Positions 42,908 to 49,821 of a DNA stretch of 64,000 bases are shown here, piece by piece. Numbering within the stretch: the first letter of the stretch is position 1; every line of letters starts with the position of its first letter. Below the pieces are notes generated by a model that was not told where the DNA came from, did not search any database, and saw only the letters and a program-made list of their open reading frames with translations. Made by a program: the position numbers and the translations under genes. Origin of the DNA: Achromobacter agilis (GTDB lineage: Bacteria; Pseudomonadota; Gammaproteobacteria; Burkholderiales; Burkholderiaceae_B); contig NZ_UFQB01000009.1 in NCBI RefSeq assembly GCF_900496965.1, positions 124,001-188,000 of the forward strand. The letters are read 5' to 3'.

Positions 42908-43891
42908 TCAATTGACGGTGGCCCCGGAGGCGCGCACCACCTCGGCCCATTTCCGCACCTCGTCGCTGACGAAGCGGCGCGTGTCGTCCGGCGTCATCCA
43001 GTCCGCCGCGAAACCCTGCGCCGCGAACTTCTGCTGCACGTCCGGCCGGCCCAGCACCTGCTGCAAGGACGCGCTCAGCTTTTGCACCACGGCGGGCGGC
43101 GTGCCTGCCGGCGCCATCAGGCCGTTCCATGCCGTGGCTTCGTAGTTCTTCAGCCCCGCCTCCGCCACCGTGGGCAGATCCGGCGCGGCGGGCGAACGCT
43201 GCGCGCCGGTAATGGCCAGCGCCTGCAGCTTGCCGGCCTTCACATAGGGCATGGAAGACAGCATGGTGTCGAACATCAGGTCGGCCTGTCCGCCCATCAC
43301 GTCGGTAAGCGCGGGGGCGCTGCCGCGATACGGCACATGCACCATGCGCGTGCCGGCCATGGTGTTGAACAGCTCGGCCGACAGATGGGTGGATTGCCCG
43401 TTGCCCGAGGATGCAAACGTCAGCTGGCCCGCGCGCTGCTTGGCCAGGGCGATGAGTTCGCTCACGCTGTGCGCGGGCAGGTCGGGCCGCGTCACGATGA
43501 CCAGCGGGCCCTTGGTCAGCAGCGACACCGGAACAAAGCTCTTCTGCGTGTCGTAGCCCAGGTTTTTGAACAGGGACATATTGATGGCGTGCGCCGTGGT
43601 GGCCAGCAGCAGCGTGTAGCCGTCCGGCGCGCTTTTGGCCACCATGTCGGCGCCGATATTGCCGCCCGCGCCCGAGCGGTTGTCCACGATCACCGTCTGG
43701 CCCAGGGCCTCGCCCAGGCCCTGCGCCACCACGCGGGCCACGATGTCGGTGGGGCCGCCAGGCGGATACGGCACCACCAGCGTCACGGGCTTCTCCGGCC
43801 AGGCCGACGCGGCCGGCGCCAGGCCCGGCGCCGAGCACGCCGCCAGGGTAAAAGCGGCCAGCGCCGCGCGCCATGCGGAAATTGCAGGCAT
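42908..43891 (-). CDS. Bug family periplasmic solute-binding protein
   Basis: 327 aa, signal peptide 1-28 (ending APAASA|WPEKPV). Motifs: WPEKPVTLVVPYPPGGPTDIVARVV, VDNRSGAGGNIGADMV, KSAPDGYTLLLA, HVPYRGSAPALTDVMGGQ and APDLPTVAEAGLKNYE. GGAGGAGACAC precedes the start. It is the second receptor of the cluster, separated from the first only by the NDP-forming synthetase; no membrane permease genes accompany them. Confidence 0.93.
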   Translation of the reverse strand: MPAISAWRAALAAFTLAACSAPGLAPAASAWPEKPVTLVVPYPPGGPTDIVARVVAQGLGEALGQTVIVDNRSGAGGNIGADMVAKSAPDGYTLLLATTAHAINMSLFKNLGYDTQKSFVPVSLLTKGPLVIVTRPDLPAHSVSELIALAKQRAGQLTFASSGNGQSTHLSAELFNTMAGTRMVHVPYRGSAPALTDVMGGQADLMFDTMLSSMPYVKAGKLQALAITGAQRSPAAPDLPTVAEAGLKNYEATAWNGLMAPAGTPPAVVQKLSASLQQVLGRPDVQQKFAAQGFAADWMTPDDTRRFVSDEVRKWAEVVRASGATVN

Positions 43892-43964
43892 GAGTGTCTC
43901 CTCCGTCCTCGGTGGGACGTTTTTTTCAGTGGGTTGGAAGGGGGTTACGCTTGCCGGCGGTGCA

Positions 43965-44306
43965 TCACGGCGGCCGGCGCGCCTCGAAGCAAAGCAGGGT
44001 GTTGCCACCGTGCTCGAAATCGCGGGCGCATACCGCCTGCCCGATCGCCACGCCGGGCGTGGCATGGCCCATCAGCACCGCGCCCTCGCGCAGCCGCACC
44101 AGCGCCAGCACATAGGGGGCCAGCGCGCGCCACGAGGCGTCCGGCGCGCGGTGCACCGTGCTGTGCGCAAGTACCTCGCCCTCGCCGCTTGCGCGCGCCC
44201 ATTGCAGGTCCGTGCCGCCGCAGGCCGCGCAGGCATAGGGGCGCAGCGCCCACCACGCGCCGCAATCCGCGCAGCGTCGCAAATCCAGGGGATGCCGTTC
44301 GTTCAT
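43965..44306 (-). CDS. Zn-ribbon OB-fold protein (DUF35)
   Basis: 113 aa. The N-terminal rubredoxin-like zinc ribbon (CADCGAWWALRPYACAACGG, Cys at about 12, 15, 26, 29) is followed by an OB-fold (GEGEVLAHSTVHRAP ... ALVRLREGAVLMGH). DUF35 proteins are obligate partners of thiolase-like proteins, binding acyl-CoA; with Ltp2 they make a retro-aldolase in sterol side-chain degradation. The gene overlaps the thiolase-like gene upstream by 4 bp, so the pair is translationally coupled. Confidence 0.88.
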   Translation of the reverse strand: MNERHPLDLRRCADCGAWWALRPYACAACGGTDLQWARASGEGEVLAHSTVHRAPDASWRALAPYVLALVRLREGAVLMGHATPGVAIGQAVCARDFEHGGNTLLCFEARRPP

Positions 44307-45475
44307 GCCTGGTCCTCCGCCTGCAATACCAGGCTCACGTGCGCCGACAGCACGCCGCCGTCCGCGTGCACCAGCGCCCGCCTGCGCGGCGCAACTTGCC
44401 GGCTACCCGCCAGGCCCGCAAGCTGGGTCCAGGCCTCCGCCACGTGCGCCAGCCCGCCCGCCACGCCCGAATGCCCGAACGACAGCAGGCCTCCATGCGT
44501 ATTGAGCGGCAGCGGCCCCGCCGCATCGAAATCACCGCGCCGCACCCGTCCGGCCGCGCCGCCGCGCGGCGCAAAACCCAGTTCTTCCAGCAGCATGGCC
44601 AGCGTGATGGTGAACGAGTCGTAGATCGCCAGATAATCGATGTCCGCGTTCGCCACGCCCGCCTGCGCCAGCGCCCGCCCGGCGGCGCGTGCCGCGCCCG
44701 TGTCCATCACGTCGCGCATGGCCGACAGATGCTGGTGGCGGTGCGCCTGGCCGGCTCCGGTAATGCGCACGGGCCCTTCGTCCGCGCCCACCACCAGCGC
44801 CACCGCGCCATCGGAAATCGGGCAGCAGTCCAGCAAATGCAGCGGCGTCGCGATCGGCTTGGAGTCCAGCACGGACTGCACGCTGATGGGCTCGCGCAGC
44901 TGCGCCAGCGGATGCCCGCCCGCGTTCCGGCGCATCAGCACCGCCAGCTGGGCCAGATCCTCCCGTCGCGTGCCGGTGGCATGCATATAGGCCGACGCCA
45001 GCAGCGCGTAATACGCCGGCACCGACGCCCCATTGGGCACCTCCACGTCCGCCTCGCCCACCTGCGCCAGCGTTTGTATGGACGCGTCCACCGCCTGCCC
45101 AGTCAGGCGGTTCTCTCCCGCCACCACCAGCACCCGACGGCAAGTGCCCGCGCGCACCAACTCGCGTGCCAGCATCACCATGCCGGCCCCCGTCGCCCCG
45201 CCCATCTGCATGCCGTGCGCGTAGTGCGGATCCAGCCCCAGCTTCTCGCTCAGGAGGCTGGCCAGCATCAGATGCGGAAAGGTCGTGGCATAACCGCACA
45301 GCACGCCATCGATGGCGCCGCGCTGGCGGGCGAGTCCGGCGTGCTCAAGGGCGGCCTCGGCCGCCTCGGCCATCAGGTCCAGCGCGCCGCGCCCCTCATG
45401 CCGGCCAAAGCGCGTCACCGCCGCGCCCTGCATATAGGCATGCGCCAGGCTAGTGTTGTCCGTGCGCTCAAGCAT
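44303..45475 (-). CDS. Thiolase-like protein (SCP2/Ltp2 type), nucleophilic Cys not seen
   Basis: 390 aa thiolase fold: GAAVTRFGRHEGR, IDGVLCGYATT, HYAHGMQMGGATGAGMVMLA, VVAGENRLTG, the LAIYDSFTITLAMLLEELG insert, and the C-terminal NTHGG and GHSGVAGG motifs. Where true thiolases carry the nucleophilic Cys, this protein has MQMGGATG. It therefore probably does not do classical Claisen cleavage; with its DUF35 partner it may be an aldolase-type lyase acting on a hydroxyacyl-CoA. The 3' end overlaps the DUF35 gene; the 5' end overlaps the IclR gene by 8 bp. Confidence 0.85.
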   Translation of the reverse strand: MLERTDNTSLAHAYMQGAAVTRFGRHEGRGALDLMAEAAEAALEHAGLARQRGAIDGVLCGYATTFPHLMLASLLSEKLGLDPHYAHGMQMGGATGAGMVMLARELVRAGTCRRVLVVAGENRLTGQAVDASIQTLAQVGEADVEVPNGASVPAYYALLASAYMHATGTRREDLAQLAVLMRRNAGGHPLAQLREPISVQSVLDSKPIATPLHLLDCCPISDGAVALVVGADEGPVRITGAGQAHRHQHLSAMRDVMDTGAARAAGRALAQAGVANADIDYLAIYDSFTITLAMLLEELGFAPRGGAAGRVRRGDFDAAGPLPLNTHGGLLSFGHSGVAGGLAHVAEAWTQLAGLAGSRQVAPRRRALVHADGGVLSAHVSLVLQAEDQA

Positions 45476-46238
45476 GCGGCATCCACGCGCGTTCGATCGC
45501 GCGCGCCTCCTCTGCCAGGGCCTGCGCCAGCTCTTGCTCGCGAGGCTCGATACGTTCGTTCAAGGCGGCCACGCTGAGCGCCCCGATCGCGCGGCCGCTC
45601 GGCCCTCGCACCGCCACGCCCAGCCCGCCCATCTTTTCCACCACCACATCCAGCAGCATCGCGTGCCCCAGTTCGCGCGCCCGCCGCGCCGCCGCGTCCA
45701 GCGCCTCGGCCGGGAACCGCGGATACCGCGCCGCCAGCCGCTCGCGCACCAGCGGCAAGAGCGCTTGCGCCTCGTCCTCGTCCAGCGCCGACAGCAACGC
45801 CAGGCTACCGGCGCCCACCCCCAGCGGCCGGCGGCTGCCCACCTCAAGGTAGTTCGCCCGTATCGGGTAATCGCCGAAGCACAGGTCCACGCACACCGAC
45901 TCCCAGCCCACCGGCATCGACAGAATCACCGTATCCCCGAACCGCCGCGCCAGCCGGATCAGCGCCGGCCGCGCCAGCCCGCGCAGATCCAGCCCGTCGA
46001 CCATGGCGTGGTGCATGGCGTATACCTGCGGGCCAAGCATGTAATGCTTGCTCTCGGGGTCTCGCTCTACGAAACCCTCGGATTCCAGGTCCTTCAGAAT
46101 GCGCAGCGCCGTGGAGATGTCCAGGCCAGCATGCTGGGCGATATCCGTCAGCCGGTGGATGCGCCGGTCCGACAGGCTTGCCAGCACGCGGCAAGTCTTT
46201 TTCGTAGAGGAAACAACGGCGGAATCCAGGGTGGGCAT
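45468..46238 (-). CDS. IclR family transcriptional regulator
   Basis: 256 aa. The winged HTH is about 12-65 (TCRVLASLSDRRIHRLTDIAQHAGLDISTALRILKDLE); the effector domain is about 85-250 (TVILSMPVGWESVCVDLCFGDYPIRANY, GVAVRGPSGRAIGALSVAAL). Start 46238 (MPTLDSAVVSS) is chosen because the longer frame encodes no sensible N-terminus. It is the first gene of the 13-kb minus-strand cluster and probably its regulator; its own promoter would lie in 46239-46447. Confidence 0.92.
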   Translation of the reverse strand: MPTLDSAVVSSTKKTCRVLASLSDRRIHRLTDIAQHAGLDISTALRILKDLESEGFVERDPESKHYMLGPQVYAMHHAMVDGLDLRGLARPALIRLARRFGDTVILSMPVGWESVCVDLCFGDYPIRANYLEVGSRRPLGVGAGSLALLSALDEDEAQALLPLVRERLAARYPRFPAEALDAAARRARELGHAMLLDVVVEKMGGLGVAVRGPSGRAIGALSVAALNERIEPREQELAQALAEEARAIERAWMPHA

Positions 46239-46447
46239 GGGGCAGGCGGCGGGAAAAAGAGAACAGGGATACAAGATAAGAAAGCCGCGCGGCGCGGGTA
46301 AAGTTGCAGCGCAACAAAGTTTTATCTGGTGAAAGTCGGCGTGAATACCCCGTGGGCGAGCATGGGTGGATGAAACCCCCGGCCCCCGCGAAGGCGTAAT
46401 GGCACGCAAGCCGTGCCGACCTGCGCGTTCCTGCGTAAACTTCCCGC

Positions 46448-47062
46448 ATGCTACGAATCGACAAGCTCAGCAAACGCTACGGCGACCATCTCGTCTTCCA
46501 GGGCCTGACCCACTCCTTCACCCCCGGGTGCGTGGCGCTATGCGAAGAAGACAGCACCGGAAAATCCAGCCTCCTAGGCATCATCGCGGGCACCATTGCG
46601 CCCGATAGTGGGGACGTCTGGATCGACGGGCATTCCATGGTCCTCGCGCCCCAGCAAGCCAAGGCCCGCCTGGCCTACGTGCCCGACAACTGCCTCGCGT
46701 TTCCCACGCAGACCGGGCGCGGGCTGCTGGAACAGGTTGCTGCTGAAAAGAACGTGGCGCTGGACGAGGCCACGCTGGAGCTGGCCCATGACCTGGGGCT
46801 GGAGCCGCACCTGGACAAGCGGTTTGAACAGATGTCTACCGGGACGCGCCGCAAGGTGTTTGTGACGGCGGCGGCCCTGGGGGATCCGGCGGTGGTGATC
46901 GCGGATGGGCCTAGCAATGGGTTCGACGCGCAGGGGCGCGCGGTGTTGGCCGAGCTGTTCAGGGCCTGGGGCAAGGATCGCGTGGTGCTGTTTGCCAGCC
47001 ATGACGCGGAACTGGTGGAGGCTTGTGCAGCGACCTCGGTCGATGTCGCGGCGCTACGTTAA
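46448..47062 (+). CDS. ABC-type ATPase with degenerate motifs
   Basis: 204 aa, a single nucleotide-binding domain. The Walker A position reads CEEDSTGKSS (first Gly is Glu33), the signature reads MSTGTRR instead of LSGGQ, and Walker B ends IADGPSNGFD, so the catalytic Glu is Gly154. The H-loop His (ASHDAEL) and D-loop (NGFD) remain. No permease is nearby. It may bind ATP but hydrolyse slowly, and could be a regulatory or non-catalytic subunit; or the gene is decaying. The frame is intact and codon use is normal, favouring function. Confidence 0.8.
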   Translation: MLRIDKLSKRYGDHLVFQGLTHSFTPGCVALCEEDSTGKSSLLGIIAGTIAPDSGDVWIDGHSMVLAPQQAKARLAYVPDNCLAFPTQTGRGLLEQVAAEKNVALDEATLELAHDLGLEPHLDKRFEQMSTGTRRKVFVTAAALGDPAVVIADGPSNGFDAQGRAVLAELFRAWGKDRVVLFASHDAELVEACAATSVDVAALR

Positions 47063-47111
47063 GCCGCGGCCGCGCGGCGTTGACATGAAGCTAAGACGGC
47101 ACGCGCGTCAT

Positions 47112-47534
47112 CTAGCGCGGCTTCCAGCTAATCCCATCCTTTGACCGGTACTCCGGCGTCCCGGTGCAGCACCCTCCCGCCCCGAACGCCTGCCGCCCGA
47201 TGAACGCGGTCACCACGCCCTTGCTCTCGGTCAGCGATTGGTGGATGCAGCGGGTCGGCAGCGGATAGAACTCGCCTTCCAGCACCAGGGTCCACGTCAC
47301 GTTCTCGCCTTCGGCCGGCTCGACCTTGTACACCTTGCAGTCGTGGGCCAGCAGGTGCATGGGCTGGCCCGCCAGCATGCCCTTGAATTGCAGCTCCGGC
47401 GGCGTGTCGCGTGTGGCGATGGCTTCGGCATTGAGTGCCGATCCTGGCGGCGCGGGCGCCAGCGAGGAGTCGCAGCCGGCCAGCGCGCTGGCTGTGCCCA
47501 GGGTGATGGCGAACAGGCGAAGCAGGCGCATCAT
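47112..47534 (-). CDS. Putative lipoprotein, 140 aa
   Basis: The signal peptide has lipobox SALAGC (Cys 21), so it is probably lipid-anchored. The mature domain is beta-rich (LQFKGMLAGQPMHLLAHDCKVYKVEPAEGENVTWTLVLEGEF) with Cys residues near 66, 104 and 122-123. Function unknown. It lies 15 bp after the glutaredoxin-like gene on the same strand, so the two are probably cotranscribed. Confidence 0.75.
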   Translation of the reverse strand: MMRLLRLFAITLGTASALAGCDSSLAPAPPGSALNAEAIATRDTPPELQFKGMLAGQPMHLLAHDCKVYKVEPAEGENVTWTLVLEGEFYPLPTRCIHQSLTESKGVVTAFIGRQAFGAGGCCTGTPEYRSKDGISWKPR

Positions 47535-47549
47535 GCCGGTGGATTGCCG

Positions 47550-47924
47550 TCAGGCCACATTGGCGAAGCGTTGTTCAAGATAGGCGATGATGTCGTTGGA
47601 TTCGTACATCCAGCGCGTGCCGTCCGCTGCGTCGATGCGCAGGCATGGCACTTTGACCCTGCCGCCGCCCGCCAGCAGCTGCTCGCGCGCTTCTGGATCG
47701 CCCTTGGCGTCGCGCAGCGCGATCGGTGCATTCAGTTTGTGGATAGCGCGCCGGGTCTTGACGCAGAACGGGCAGGCGTGGAATTGGTAGAGCGATAGCC
47801 TGGCGGCTTCGTCATTGACGGTGGCCTGGCCTTGGGCTGAACGCTGTTGCGGGCGCGGACGCGTGAGGGCGTCGCCAAGCACGATCATTTGACCCAGGCC
47901 GACACGCAGGGCTTTGACTAGCAT
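47550..47924 (-). CDS. Glutaredoxin-like protein
   Basis: 124 aa. After a ~40-residue leader comes a glutaredoxin domain: LSLYQFHACPFCVKTRRAIHKL (CPFC active site near 51-54), then VKVPCLRI with the cis-Pro, and a C-terminal helix (YESNDIIAYLEQRFA) as in GST N-terminal or GrxB-like proteins. It reduces disulphides with glutathione. The leader is not a clear signal peptide. Confidence 0.88.
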   Translation of the reverse strand: MLVKALRVGLGQMIVLGDALTRPRPQQRSAQGQATVNDEAARLSLYQFHACPFCVKTRRAIHKLNAPIALRDAKGDPEAREQLLAGGGRVKVPCLRIDAADGTRWMYESNDIIAYLEQRFANVA

Positions 47925-48005
47925 GGAGGTGGACTCGATACGGGTAGACGGGCGACCAGTCTACTCCCTGCCTGACTTGTCGATGCCGAATCCGCGCCGG
48001 ATCGC

Positions 48006-48527
48006 TCATTCCTCCACAAACCCCAGCCTTCTCAGCTCGGCAATGGCGCCTTTCTCTTCCTCGCGCCGGGCCTTGGGCGCGGCGAGCGAGGCGGCCAGCA
48101 GCAGAGAGGGTTCGTCTGACGCATCGAAGCCCCGCAGCACGCTGTCGGCAAGCGGGAAGGCTTGCGCAAAGCTTTTATCCAGGGCCTGGTGGCCCGGGTA
48201 GCGGCCCTGCTTGTCCAGGATGATCTGCGTCTGCGGGTCGCGCTTGATCAGATGCAAGGGCACGCCCAGGCAGCGCAAGCCCAGCAGGATGGGGTTGGTG
48301 GACAGGTCTTCCACCACCACGTCGTCGAAGACGCAGGGTTTGATCATCGAGTTGACGGCGCGGCACTTGGACAGCCGGACGTTTTGTACACGCGACATGC
48401 GGCCGGGGTACTTCACCATCGAGAGGCTGCAATTGTCGAAGGCGCAATCGTGAACGTGCAGATCGCGGAACTGCGCGTTGCCCTTGTCGAAGGCCAGCTT
48501 GAAGGTCGCGCCTTCTATTGTTTTCAT
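48006..48527 (-). CDS. Hypothetical protein with pentapeptide-like start
   Basis: 173 aa. The N-terminal 75 residues have a pentapeptide-repeat-like rhythm (AQFRDLHVHDCAFDNCSLSMVKYPGRM ... VRLSKCRAVNSMIKPCVFDDVVVEDL); the rest is helical and charged. No known family assigned. The start at 48527 lies just 21 bp from an 11-bp poly-C tract (poly-G on the plus strand, 48549-48559), which could vary its expression by slippage. Downstream the lipoprotein/glutaredoxin pair follows. Confidence 0.65.
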   Translation of the reverse strand: MKTIEGATFKLAFDKGNAQFRDLHVHDCAFDNCSLSMVKYPGRMSRVQNVRLSKCRAVNSMIKPCVFDDVVVEDLSTNPILLGLRCLGVPLHLIKRDPQTQIILDKQGRYPGHQALDKSFAQAFPLADSVLRGFDASDEPSLLLAASLAAPKARREEEKGAIAELRRLGFVEE

Positions 48528-48548
48528 GACGCGTGGACGTGTCTATTA

Positions 48549-48559
48549 GGGGGGGGGGG
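48549..48559. repeat. Poly-G/poly-C tract (11 bp)
   Basis: Eleven consecutive G on the plus strand, i.e. C11 on the strand of the 48006-48527 gene, 22-32 bp before its start codon. Tracts of this length in Bordetella (for example in fim promoters) change length by slipped-strand mispairing. It joins directly to the palindromic element on its right. Confidence 0.9.
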
Positions 48560-48609
48560 CAGACTACCGTTTCGCAAGCAAAATGCCGGGAAATTGTAGT
48601 CTGGCACCT
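48560..48609. repeat. Dispersed palindromic element, copy 2
   Basis: The right arm GAAATTGTAGTCTGGCACCT (48590-48609) matches the right arm of the element at 30249-30268 with one change; the left arm (from 48560, CAGACTACCGTTTCG) is imperfect. It lies 5' of two minus-strand genes, so a terminator role for the gene at 48661 is possible. Confidence 0.65.
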
Positions 48610-48660
48610 GGCGCGATATTCGCGGGACGCCCCGCTAGCTGTTTGCGGCAGAGCGACGGC

Positions 48661-49026
48661 TCAGGCCACCAGCCGCAGATGGCGCTTGACTACCGGTACC
48701 GTGGGTTGCTGTTTGACCAGGCTGACGGGCACGAACTCCAGCGGCTTGCGGCCGGTGGTCGCGTCGCTCAGGCTGGCGGCGAGCAATACGGCGCGGGACG
48801 CGCCCAGCCCGCGCGCGCGCTGGAGGCCACGCGCCAGTTCCATCGCCTGCTGTTCGGCCATGTCCCGGGATGGCCAGACGGTGCGGCAGAAGTGCGTTTT
48901 GCACACGGGTGTCTGCGGCGAGTGATCGATAACGTCCACGTAGCCACGAAATGCGCCGTACTCGACCTCCATGACATTGGGGCGTACCGACTTGAGGGCA
49001 AGCGGTTTTTGCGAAGTAGGAGCCAT
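48661..49026 (-). CDS. Hypothetical protein, 121 aa
   Basis: Not recognised. Start at 49026 with AAGGAAACC upstream. A short beta-strand half (NVMEVEYGAFRGYVDVID) is followed by a helical half (DMAEQQAMELARGLQRARGLGASRAVLLAASL) and a basic tail (VVKRHLRLVA). Two Cys near 42 and 47 (VCKTHFC). It may be a small nucleic-acid-binding protein, but that is a guess. Confidence 0.6.
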   Translation of the reverse strand: MAPTSQKPLALKSVRPNVMEVEYGAFRGYVDVIDHSPQTPVCKTHFCRTVWPSRDMAEQQAMELARGLQRARGLGASRAVLLAASLSDATTGRKPLEFVPVSLVKQQPTVPVVKRHLRLVA

Positions 49027-49119
49027 GATGGGTTTCCTTGAGAGGACACGAATTCATCCTAGCTCACAATGACTGCAAACTTCGCATTGCTTTGCAGTTA
49101 TTTAGATAACTATCGAGAG

Positions 49120-49344
49120 TTACCGAGGTGAAAGAAAATTTTTCGTGATGCGAATGTCCAACACTTTGCCGTCGGACAATAGCGCTCCGGCGCCATATTG
49201 AACTGGATTTATATGCCCGATTTTTCCTGAGGTCCCCACGATTTTCTTGATGTCCTCGGCGCGCTGCCGGTCGAGGAGGACTATGGCATTTGGGAATAAT
49301 GAAAACACTCCGCATGGAGCATGTATTTCCAGATCACAATGCAT
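49120..49344 (-). CDS. Possible small hypothetical protein, 74 aa
   Basis: Open frame with a moderately lower GC content: MHCDLEIHAPCGVFSLFPNAIVLLDRQRAEDIKKIVG and a C-terminal LSDGKVLDIRITKNFLSPR. No ribosome-binding site is evident and no family was recognised. The DNA also holds the promoter region of the divergent YegP-like gene. A weak call. Confidence 0.3.
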   Translation of the reverse strand: MHCDLEIHAPCGVFSLFPNAIVLLDRQRAEDIKKIVGTSGKIGHINPVQYGAGALLSDGKVLDIRITKNFLSPR

Positions 49345-49425
49345 GAATTATGATCAGCCGGCGTTCAAGTGTGCGCATCGCAGTACCGGCCAATTCCTAG
49401 ACCATGCCAAATATTGGAGATTTCT

Positions 49426-49755
49426 ATGAGTGGTTACTACGATTTGAAGCGCAGCGGCGATCAGTACATGTTCAACCTGAAAGCCGGAAACAACGAAGTC
49501 ATTCTTACCAGCGAGCGATACACCACCAAGGCGAGCGCTCAGGATGGCATCGCATCGGTCCGTCAGAACTCGCAGGTCGACGCGAGATACCAGCTCAAGA
49601 CGGCCAGCGACGGCTCGCCCTATTTCACGTTGAGCGCGGCGAACGGCCAGGCCATCGGCCGCAGCGAGATGTATTCGAGCGCGGCGGCGCGGGACAAAGG
49701 CGTTGCGTCCGTCAAGGCCAACGGGCCCACGCCTACCGTGAAAGACAACACCTGA
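49426..49755 (+). CDS. YegP family protein (DUF1508)
   Basis: 109 aa, two tandem DUF1508 units: MSGYYDLKRSGDQYMFNLKAGNNEVILTSERYTTKASAQDGIASVRQN and YQLKTASDGSPYFTLSAANGQAIGRSEMYSSAAARDKGVASVKAN. The start at 49426 has GGAG 7 bp upstream; the longer frame lacks a site. Function unknown, widespread in proteobacteria. Confidence 0.92.
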   Translation: MSGYYDLKRSGDQYMFNLKAGNNEVILTSERYTTKASAQDGIASVRQNSQVDARYQLKTASDGSPYFTLSAANGQAIGRSEMYSSAAARDKGVASVKANGPTPTVKDNT

Positions 49756-49821
49756 TTCCCTGCGAGCCCTGATGCCGCCGCGCCGCAAGGCGCATGGCGG
49801 CTGCGCGTTCCGGCGCGATGT

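Noticed and set aside
43082-45577. 831-codon plus-strand frame opposite the Bug/DUF35/thiolase genes
   Set aside because: Arg/His/Gln/Ala-rich shadow with no motif; all three minus-strand genes have strong family signatures and overlapping starts.
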